Shown here piece by piece: positions 1 through 6,050 of a stretch of DNA of 8,503 bases. A program made the translations under genes and the position numbers. The notes under the pieces were generated by a model that did not search any database, was not told where the DNA came from, and saw nothing but the letters and a program-made list of their open reading frames with translations. The first letter of the stretch is position 1, and the number at the start of each line of letters is the position of its first letter. Source of the stretch: Coriobacteriales bacterium (lineage in GTDB: Bacteria > Actinomycetota > Coriobacteriia > Coriobacteriales > UBA8131); NCBI GenBank assembly GCA_031290695.1, contig JAITNB010000124.1, forward strand, positions 1 through 8,503, in the 5' to 3' direction.

Positions 1-1
1 G

Positions 2-649
2 GCCGGGTTCCTGCTCGCCTCGCTGCTGCCCTTCCTGATGATGATCCTCCTCTTTACCGGCAGCATGAGCATAGCGCCGGAGTCCATCGCCGGGGAGAAG
101 GAGCGCGGCACCATAGCCACGCTGCTGGTCACCCCTCTTAAACGCTGGGAGCTCGCACTGGGCAAGATGGTGAGCATCAGCTGTATTGCGCTGCTCTCGG
201 GTACTTCGAGCTTCCTTGGTTTCATGCTCAGCCTGCCACGGATGGTGGGCGGTGCGGCTGAGGGCATGGGCGCGCTGTATGGCGTAACCGACTACCTGCT
301 GCTCTTTGCGGTGATCGTCTCGACCGTCATGCTGTTTGTGGGCCTCATCTCGCTCATCTCGGCCTATGCCAGGACCATCAAGGAGGCCACCACGTCTGTC
401 TCGCCTCTCATGGTCCTCGCGATGCTCGTGGGCGTGATGGCCATGTTCTCGAGCGAGGCACAGGCCAGCCCCTTGTTCTACCTCATCCCCGCCTACAACA
501 GTGTGCAGAGCATGGTGGGCATCTTCTCATTCACCGGCAACCCGCTCCTTGTGCTTGAGACCGTTGTGGTGAACCTTGCCATCGCAGCCGTATGTGTGGT
601 CGTCCTCACCAAGATGTTCAATAATGAGAAGATCGTGTTTGCCCGCTAG
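2..649 (+). CDS. ABC-2/NatB-type ABC transporter permease, 3' part (5' end outside window)
   Basis: This is the membrane subunit of an ABC exporter; the substrate cannot be told from the sequence. The frame is open from the first bases, so the N-terminus lies outside; 215 residues are visible, ending in TAG. The internal ATG at 38 sits inside a hydrophobic segment and is not a likely true start. The stretch around visible residues 25-52 (ESIAGEKERGT, then LLVTPLKRWELALGK) is the cytoplasmic signature of NatB/COG1668-type permeases, which eject ions or small molecules. Hydrophobic segments follow at about 3-20, 55-75, 99-125, 133-150 and 183-205, separated by a loop with YLIPAYNSVQSM, also typical of the family. 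Its ATP-binding partner is presumably upstream, beyond the window. The gene converges on the kinase gene, with the inverted repeat starting 10 bp after its stop. The family call is firm; the transported substrate is unknown. Confidence 0.88.
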   Translation, partial: AGFLLASLLPFLMMILLFTGSMSIAPESIAGEKERGTIATLLVTPLKRWELALGKMVSISCIALLSGTSSFLGFMLSLPRMVGGAAEGMGALYGVTDYLLLFAVIVSTVMLFVGLISLISAYARTIKEATTSVSPLMVLAMLVGVMAMFSSEAQASPLFYLIPAYNSVQSMVGIFSFTGNPLLVLETVVVNLAIAAVCVVVLTKMFNNEKIVFAR

Positions 650-659
650 ACACCGGCCC

Positions 660-773
660 GAGAGGACGGGAGGATGGGGGAAGGGGTTGCCAGCGAGTTA
701 CGCAGCAAGCCGTTCTTTGGCGCAGCGAGTATGTTTGAGCAGGCAACCCCTGCCCCCATCCTCCCGTCCTCTC
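660..773. repeat. Long near-perfect inverted repeat between convergent genes; likely bidirectional terminator or dispersed palindromic element
   Basis: The arms at 660-691 and 742-773 are 32 bp each and complementary at 31 positions; the one mismatch is A681 opposite G752. They enclose a 50-bp loop (692-741). The left arm is G-rich (GGGAGGATGGGGG) and the right arm C-rich. The loop carries a direct repeat CAGCGAGT (691-698 and 723-730) and two copies of CGCAGC (701-706, 721-726); a third CGCAGC lies just outside at 775-780. The structure takes up 114 of the 142 bp between the permease stop (649) and the kinase stop (792). Transcripts from either side would fold into the same hairpin, so a shared terminator is plausible, but no T-run follows either arm as a classical intrinsic terminator needs. 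Its length and internal repeats also fit a dispersed palindromic element. That is inference from one copy. Confidence 0.9.
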
Positions 774-791
774 ACGCAGCTTGCTAACTGG

Positions 792-1631
792 CTATGCGAG
801 CAGCTTGATGAGGGTGCCCAGCTCGTGCTCGAAGTCTACGCCGAACTTGGGGTCGGTGGCGGCGGCGTGGGTGCGCTTGATGGCAGCTACGGTAAACTCG
901 ACGGCGATGCGGATGGCATCGGCGAGCGACTTGCCATTGAGGATGCCGGCTAAAAGCGCGCTTGAGTAGATGTCGCCGGTGCCGTGGTAGTAGCCCTCGA
1001 TCTTATCTGTAAAATAATAGTCGAAGCGGTTGGTAACGCTGTCGTAGGCGGCGGCACCCAATTTGCCGGGCTCGAAGCTCACACCGGTGAGGACCACCTG
1101 GGTGGGGCCCAGGGCGGCGAGCTTGCGCAGGGTCCGCTCGATGTAGGGCTGGTCGTAGTCGTTGCCGGGGTAGGGCTCGTCGAGGATAAAGCTCGCCTCG
1201 GTGAGGTTGGGGGCGATGATGTTGGCCTGTGCGCAGAGGCCGCCCATGCCGCGGGCGAACTGCTCGTCAAAGGCGGGGTAGAGGGTGCCTTCGTCGGCCA
1301 TCGCGGGGTCAACGAGGATGATGGTCCCCTCCTGGCGAAAGTCTGCAAAGAGCTTCTTCATGAGCTCGATCTGCTCCTCGCTGCCCAGGTAGCCGGTGTA
1401 GAGGGCATCGGCGTGGATGCCAAGTGCCTTCCAATGCGCGGTGATGGGCTCGACGTCCTCGGTGAGGTCGCGAAAGGTGTAGCCGGTAAAGCCGCCGGTA
1501 TGGGTTGAGAGAATGGCCGTGGGCAGTATCGAGGCCTCGATGCCGGCTGCACTGAGGATGGGCAGTGCCACGGTGAGCGAGCATTTGCCGATGCACGAGA
1601 TGTCCTGGATGGTGATGACCCGTTTTTGCAT
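792..1631 (-). CDS. pdxK: Pyridoxal/pyridoxamine kinase (PdxK/PdxY, ribokinase superfamily)
   Basis: This cytoplasmic enzyme phosphorylates vitamin B6 vitamers (pyridoxal, pyridoxamine, pyridoxine) with ATP in the salvage route to pyridoxal 5'-phosphate. The protein is 279 residues, the usual length. The N-terminal segment DISCIGKCSLTVALPILSAA (10-29), then LPTAILSTHTGGFTGYTF (36-53), forms the vitamer pocket. VDPAMADEG (107-115) matches the DPxMxD metal/ATP motif, with A112 where PdxK/PdxY of E. coli usually have G; I recall this as normal in the pyridoxamine kinase branch. N142-x-T-E145 and GTGD (217-220) follow, D220 being the catalytic base. The ATG at 1631 is preceded by an AAAGGAG ribosome binding site (1642-1648). 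A promoter lies at 1683-1712, so the gene can be expressed apart from the scp operon upstream. pdxK and pdxY cannot be told apart by eye; the symbol is for the family. Confidence 0.92.
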   Translation of the reverse strand: MQKRVITIQDISCIGKCSLTVALPILSAAGIEASILPTAILSTHTGGFTGYTFRDLTEDVEPITAHWKALGIHADALYTGYLGSEEQIELMKKLFADFRQEGTIILVDPAMADEGTLYPAFDEQFARGMGGLCAQANIIAPNLTEASFILDEPYPGNDYDQPYIERTLRKLAALGPTQVVLTGVSFEPGKLGAAAYDSVTNRFDYYFTDKIEGYYHGTGDIYSSALLAGILNGKSLADAIRIAVEFTVAAIKRTHAAATDPKFGVDFEHELGTLIKLLA

Positions 1632-1682
1632 GATGGTTGCGCTCCTTTGGTGGTTGGTGGCGATAGGCGGCTGTGTAATACT

Positions 1683-1712
1683 ATCATACTTATAAGTTCA
1701 ATACTATTTCAA
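1683..1712 (-). promoter_or_regulatory. Probable sigma-70-type promoter for the pyridoxamine kinase gene
   Basis: Read on the - strand, TTGAAA (1707-1712) is followed after 18 bp by TATGAT (1683-1688), each one base from the -35 and -10 consensus. Transcription would start near 1676, leaving about 45 nt before the ATG at 1631. The -35 lies in the last codons of the pseudouridine synthase gene. The site sits in a short A/T-rich island that stands out from the GC-rich surroundings, and contains two copies of ATAGTATT (see findings). Confidence 0.65.
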
Positions 1713-2514
1713 TTTCCCCCGCAGTGAGGTGACGCCAGTGGCCCTGGGGGAGGGGGGTACCGGTGGTGGGATCCGCAAGGGTGAGGGGGCCAAAGGCCGC
1801 GCGCGTGAGCTCAAGGACGGGGTGGCCTACGTGGGCGAACATGCGCTTGACCTGACGCTTGCGGCCTTCGGTGATGGTACAGGAGACGGTGGTCTGCTGC
1901 GCCTCGAAACTCCCCTCTTGTACCCGCAGCCGCTCACGGGCAGTGAGCGTTTTGCGCTCGGTCGCGCCAATCTCGATGAGCGCAGGCTGCGTCGGCCCGT
2001 CATTGAGCAGGACCCCGTTGCGGAGGGGCTCGGCATCGTGCTCGGTGAATACGCCGTCAACCAACGCGACATAACGTTTGGCGACCTTGTGTTTGGGATG
2101 CAGCAGGATGTGGGCGAGCTCGCCGTCGGTCATAAAAAGCAGAAGGCCGGTGGTGTCGTAGTCGAGGCGTCCCACGGGGAAGAGCCCCGGATACTCCTGA
2201 TGAGGTATGAGCTCCCTGACGGTGGGGCGGCCCTGGGGGTCGTCCATCGTGGTAAGGTAGCCGGCCGGCTTGTTGAGCATGAGGTAGGTGTTGCCGTCGC
2301 TCAACGCGAGGGGCCTGCCGTCAATGCAGACCTCGTCGCGCAGCGGGTCGACCTTGCTGCCCAACTCGGATACGACCACCCCGTTAACGGTGACGCGCCC
2401 TGCCGTCATGAGGTCCTCTGAGCCGCGACGCGAGGCAGCACCCGCGCGGGCGAGGAACTTCTGTAGGCGCAGAGGGTACCCAGCCGGGCTGGGGCTTGTG
2501 GGGGAGCTAGCCAA
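1690..2514 (-). CDS. rluB: 23S rRNA pseudouridine synthase, RluB/RsuA family
   Basis: The enzyme isomerises a uridine of ribosomal RNA to pseudouridine, in the RluB branch most likely in 23S rRNA helix 89 near the peptidyl-transferase centre. The protein is 274 residues. An S4 RNA-binding domain occupies about 15-62 (LRLQKFLARAGAASRRGSED, then GRVTVNG). The catalytic domain starts at LMLNKPAGYLTT (78-89); its motif GRLDYDTTGLLL (115-126) carries the catalytic D118. A later EGRKRQVKRMFAHVGHPV segment is the conserved RNA-contact strand. The start is taken as TTG at 2514: an in-frame stop lies at 2533-2535 and no ATG lies between it and the S4 domain. Only a weak ribosome binding site is visible, and the start overlaps the end of scpB by 8 bp, which suggests translational coupling. 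The order scpA-scpB-rluB is widely conserved in Gram-positive bacteria. The exact target uridine is inferred from the family. Confidence 0.93.
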   Translation of the reverse strand: MASSPTSPSPAGYPLRLQKFLARAGAASRRGSEDLMTAGRVTVNGVVVSELGSKVDPLRDEVCIDGRPLALSDGNTYLMLNKPAGYLTTMDDPQGRPTVRELIPHQEYPGLFPVGRLDYDTTGLLLFMTDGELAHILLHPKHKVAKRYVALVDGVFTEHDAEPLRNGVLLNDGPTQPALIEIGATERKTLTARERLRVQEGSFEAQQTTVSCTITEGRKRQVKRMFAHVGHPVLELTRAAFGPLTLADPTTGTPLPQGHWRHLTAGEIEIVLNL

Positions 2515-3259
2515 TGGACTCGATCTTATCCGTTAACGAATGGGCTGCGATCTTGAATACGTCTTCCTCGGGAGGGGCTGCCGTCCTTTTGCTGTCGTCG
2601 TCGTCGGCCTCATCCTCATAGTGCTCGATGATGGTTCTCGCATTGTCAAGCGCGTCGTCGGCGTACTCCTCTGAGGCGTGGTGCGCCGAGAGGCGTTCGC
2701 GGATGAAGGCCTTGCTCTGGTCGTCGGGGGCGAAGTCCTCAAGGGGCGGGAGCTCCTTGAGGCTCCTGAGGCCAAACTTCTCCAGGAAGGTCCTGGTGGT
2801 GCCATAGAGGATGGCGTTGCCGGGACCAGAGTCGCGGCCGGCCTCGCGCACCAGGCCCTTCTCGATGAGGGACGAGATGACGCCCTCGGAGTTGACGCCG
2901 CGGATGCCGTTGACCGTCGCGCGCGTGGTGGGCTGATGGTAGGCAACAACCGCAAGCGCCTCAAGGGCGGCCTGGCTCAAGGAGCGGGTGTCCCATGAGA
3001 TGACATACTGCTCGATGTACTCGTGGTAGGCGGGGTGGCTGTAGAAGCGCCAGCCGCCGGCGACCTCACGCAGCTGGATACCGCGCTCCTCCTTTTGGTA
3101 GCGCGCCGCCAGCGCAGTGAGGAGTGCGTCGACGCGCGTGCTTGGCACATCGAGGATACGGGCAAGGGTCACCGCGCTCACAGGCTCATCCGAGACAAAA
3201 AGCAGCGCCTCGATAGCGCCGGTGAGCGGTTTGTCTGCCAGTTCTATGTGTTCACTCAT
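2507..3259 (-). CDS. scpB: Segregation and condensation protein B (ScpB)
   Basis: ScpB dimers bind the kleisin ScpA and, with SMC, form the bacterial condensin that compacts and separates sister chromosomes. The protein is 250 residues. A first winged helix covers about 11-80 (LTGAIEALLFVSDEPVS). A second covers about 93-165, with the family hallmark ALEALAVVAYHQPTTR (98-113), then IRGVNSEGVISSLIEKGLV (119-137) and ILYGTTRTFLEKFGL (150-164). B. subtilis ScpB is about 197 residues; the extra length here is an acidic tail after residue 190, including EDEADDDD at 215-222. The ATG at 3259 is preferred to upstream starts because GGAGA lies at 3265-3269 and the family's first helix follows it directly; a longer reading would run into scpA. 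scpA ends 59 bp upstream and the pseudouridine synthase gene overlaps the 3' end. Confidence 0.96.
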   Translation of the reverse strand: MSEHIELADKPLTGAIEALLFVSDEPVSAVTLARILDVPSTRVDALLTALAARYQKEERGIQLREVAGGWRFYSHPAYHEYIEQYVISWDTRSLSQAALEALAVVAYHQPTTRATVNGIRGVNSEGVISSLIEKGLVREAGRDSGPGNAILYGTTRTFLEKFGLRSLKELPPLEDFAPDDQSKAFIRERLSAHHASEEYADDALDNARTIIEHYEDEADDDDSKRTAAPPEEDVFKIAAHSLTDKIESIG

Positions 3260-3264
3260 TGTCT

Positions 3265-3269
3265 TCTCC
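3265..3269 (-). promoter_or_regulatory. Ribosome binding site that decides the scpB start
   Basis: On the - strand GGAGA lies 5 bases before the ATG at 3259, within a doubled ACGGAG sequence. The same frame stays open upstream to 3424, but that part overlaps scpA and has no family similarity, so this site supports the shorter protein. Confidence 0.7.
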
Positions 3270-3318
3270 GTCTCCGTCTGCCCATCACCGTTGCGGCTAC
3301 GCGTGTGGTGCCAGCGCG

Positions 3319-4164
3319 TTATGCGCCTGGTTGCTCGGCCCCTTGTGCCGAGGACGAGGGTTGCAGGGATTGCATCAGTTCGTCTACTGCGGCCTGTTCC
3401 TCGACAGCGGCCGCGGGGGCCCATTGGCCAGGCTCGCGATAGTGTATCTCAATCTCGCCGTACTGCTCCGCTTGTTCTATGTCAACGATGCCGCGATGGT
3501 AGAGCTCGAGCATCGCGAGGAAGTTCACCACGAGGAAGAGGGGGTCGCGCGAGCCGTCAAGCAGGTCTGAGAATGACTGGTGCTTGGCCTTTTGCAAGCG
3601 CAGCTGTATCTCGTCGACACGGGCCTCGAGCGGGATGGGCTTCGCGGCGATGTGCTCGGCCTCAAGGAGGAATACCTCGCGGCGTAGGGCGAGGTCGGTA
3701 CAGATACGTGCGAGGCTGTGCAGCGTCACGCCCTCAAGGTAGTCGGGGAACAGGTTGAGGAACTCGTTTTCGAGGCCGGCCTGGCGGGGGTGCATGCGCC
3801 CCTCCGAGTCGTAACGCACCGCAAGGGCAGCCGCGATGTTCTTGAACTGCTTGTAGGCGATAAGGCGGTCGATGAGGATGTCGCGGGCCTGGGCGGGCGA
3901 GAGGTCGTCAAGCTCGTCGCCGTAACTTGCCTCCTCCTGTGGCAGCAGGGCCGCCGCCTTGAGGGCAAGCAGGGTCGCTGCCACGCTTATAAAGTCGCTG
4001 GCAACCTCCATGTCGAGCTCGCGCATCGACTCGATATAGCCCAAGTACTGGTCGGCGACCTCGGTGACGGAGATAACGCCAATGTCGATCTTCTGCCGCA
4101 CCACAAGCTCATGCAGCAGCTGAAACGGGCCCTCGAAGGATTCTATCTTGACGCGGTAGGACAC
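3319..4164 (-). CDS. scpA: Segregation and condensation protein A (ScpA, kleisin)
   Basis: ScpA is the kleisin that bridges the SMC heads and recruits ScpB in the bacterial condensin complex on the nucleoid. The protein is 281 residues. The N-terminal SMC-neck-binding region has the hallmark VKIESFEGPFQLLHELV (5-21) followed by KIDIGVISVTEVADQYL (25-41). The helical stretch around 55-80 (ISVAATLLALKAAALLPQEE) is also typical. The C-terminal winged helix that binds the SMC cap is at about 185-242, including FLAMLELYHRGIV. A 39-residue tail rich in Ala, Gln, Glu and Ser (243-281) exceeds the usual length (about 250 in B. subtilis). The start is GTG at 4164, 8 bp after trpS, with AGGGG (4170-4174) as ribosome binding site. 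The gene is almost certainly cotranscribed with trpS and scpB. Confidence 0.96.
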   Translation of the reverse strand: MSYRVKIESFEGPFQLLHELVVRQKIDIGVISVTEVADQYLGYIESMRELDMEVASDFISVAATLLALKAAALLPQEEASYGDELDDLSPAQARDILIDRLIAYKQFKNIAAALAVRYDSEGRMHPRQAGLENEFLNLFPDYLEGVTLHSLARICTDLALRREVFLLEAEHIAAKPIPLEARVDEIQLRLQKAKHQSFSDLLDGSRDPLFLVVNFLAMLELYHRGIVDIEQAEQYGEIEIHYREPGQWAPAAAVEEQAAVDELMQSLQPSSSAQGAEQPGA

Positions 4165-4169
4165 TGGCG

Positions 4170-4172
4170 CCC

Positions 4173-4174
<2 letters not shown>
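4170..4174 (-). promoter_or_regulatory. scpA ribosome binding site overlapping the trpS stop codon
   Basis: On the - strand AGGGG lies 5 bases before the GTG start of scpA and shares bases with the TAG stop of trpS (4173-4175). Ribosomes finishing trpS would end on this site, which suggests coupled translation and supports the GTG start. Confidence 0.7.
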
Positions 4175-5228
<1,054 letters not shown>

Positions 5229-5281
5229 CAGCAGTAAATCAAAGCTGCGTGAAACCCTGTGGTGCTGTAACAAAGGCAAAA

Positions 5282-5968
5282 TCAATAGAACAAGTTGGCG
5301 ACGGAGAAGAGCAGTTCGGTGAGGTTGCCGGCAGTGAATTGGATGTAGATGCCTATGGGGCTAAAGTTGAGGACCATGGGGACGACGATGAGGATGACCA
5401 TGAGGAGGGGGAGGGCGTAGCGCTGGATGCTGTAATACTGGTGCAGGGCCTTGTCTGAGAGGAAGGGTGCGATGATGCTGGAGCCGTCGAGGGGCGGCAG
5501 GGGGATGAGGTTGAAGAACATGAGGCAGAAGTTTACAAGGGTGAACATATAGCAGGTGTTGACGACCCATTCGAGGACGGCGGGGGCCAGGGGATAGGCG
5601 ACGAGTGCCACGACGCCCACAAAAGCGCCGATGATTCCCAGAATCAGATTGGCGGCGGGGCCCGCGAGGCCGGTGAGGACCTCGCCCTTGCGGATGTTTT
5701 TAAAGTAGCGGGGGTTGTAGGGTACCGGCTTCGCGTAGCCAAAGACCGGGCCGCCCGCAAGCGCAAGCAAGATGGGCAGGAGCACGGTGCCAAAGGGATC
5801 AACGTGCGCAACAGGGTTGAGCGTGAGGCGTCCCAGCGACTTGGCGGTGGGGTCGCCCAGCTTGTACGCGACAAGACCGTGCGCGACCTCGTGGAATACG
5901 ATTGCGGGTATAAAGCAGATGAAGCTTATTATCTGCATCGGGGAGATGCCAAAGCTGTTCAGGTCCAA
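5282..5968 (-). CDS. Site-2-protease-like zinc metalloprotease, family M50 (compact, no PDZ domain)
   Basis: This is an intramembrane zinc protease of the M50 (YwhC-like) family; such enzymes cut membrane-bound regulators or remnants within the bilayer, but the substrate here is unknown. The protein is 228 residues. HEVAH (26-30) is the HExxH zinc site in the first membrane helix. The third ligand is D161 in NLIPLPPLDG (153-162). GYAKPVPYNPRYFKN (77-91) and GLAGPAANLILG (100-111) are family-conserved loops. Hydrophobic segments lie near 13-33, 58-76, 97-125, 134-156 and 184-200. There is no PDZ domain, unlike RseP/RasP. The start is read as TTG at 5968 because GAGGA (5976-5980) lies 7 bases upstream; the next ATG (residue 11) has no such site. 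A promoter-like pair is at 6005-6033. The location just before trpS-scpAB is a recurring arrangement in Gram-positive genomes. Confidence 0.92.
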   Translation of the reverse strand: MDLNSFGISPMQIISFICFIPAIVFHEVAHGLVAYKLGDPTAKSLGRLTLNPVAHVDPFGTVLLPILLALAGGPVFGYAKPVPYNPRYFKNIRKGEVLTGLAGPAANLILGIIGAFVGVVALVAYPLAPAVLEWVVNTCYMFTLVNFCLMFFNLIPLPPLDGSSIIAPFLSDKALHQYYSIQRYALPLLMVILIVVPMVLNFSPIGIYIQFTAGNLTELLFSVANLFY

Positions 5969-5975
5969 AAGGTGT

Positions 5976-5980
5976 TCCTC
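5976..5980 (-). promoter_or_regulatory. Ribosome binding site that supports the TTG start of the M50 protease
   Basis: GAGGA on the - strand sits 7 bases before the TTG at 5968. The alternative ATG ten codons later has no purine-rich site at the right distance, so the TTG is the better start. Confidence 0.65.
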
Positions 5981-6004
5981 GTCTCAGTTGCCATTGAGTG
6001 CATA

Positions 6005-6033
6005 ACGATACAGGGTTTGCGGTGGCACGTCAA
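6005..6033 (-). promoter_or_regulatory. Probable sigma-70-type promoter for the M50 protease gene
   Basis: On the - strand TTGACG (6028-6033) is followed after 17 bp by TATCGT (6005-6010). The -35 is one base from consensus; the -10 matches 4 of 6. The start would be near 5998, leaving a leader of about 30 nt. The -35 overlaps one copy of a TGACGTGC direct repeat (see findings). The 82-bp gap between the ABC-F stop and the M50 start holds no gene and no strong terminator; a 4-bp stem before CTTTT at about 6036-6051 is too weak to call. Confidence 0.55.
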
Positions 6034-6050
6034 AAGCGTGTTGCCGCACG

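Noticed and set aside
660..691. A G-quadruplex in the G-rich arm of the palindrome
   Set aside because: Only three runs of three or more G are present, so at best a weak two-layer form could arise, and the perfect opposite arm makes the hairpin far more likely.
576..953. A + strand open frame running through the inverted repeat into the kinase gene
   Set aside because: It overlaps the permease end, crosses the palindrome and then reads antisense to the kinase; no motif supports it.
984..1508. A 174-codon + strand open frame opposite the kinase gene
   Set aside because: Its composition is that of an antisense shadow of GC-rich coding sequence, and the kinase on the other strand has all its motifs.
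1729..2421. A 230-codon + strand open frame opposite the pseudouridine synthase gene
   Set aside because: It lies wholly within the synthase gene and shows no domain of its own.
3260..3424. A 55-codon upstream extension of scpB
   Set aside because: It overlaps the 3' end of scpA, is arginine-rich like an out-of-frame reading, and a good ribosome binding site stands before the ATG at 3259.
5972..6004. A partial resemblance to a CIRCE heat-shock operator (GCACTC half) upstream of the M50 gene
   Set aside because: Only one imperfect half is present; the matching GAGTGC half at the 9-bp spacing is missing.
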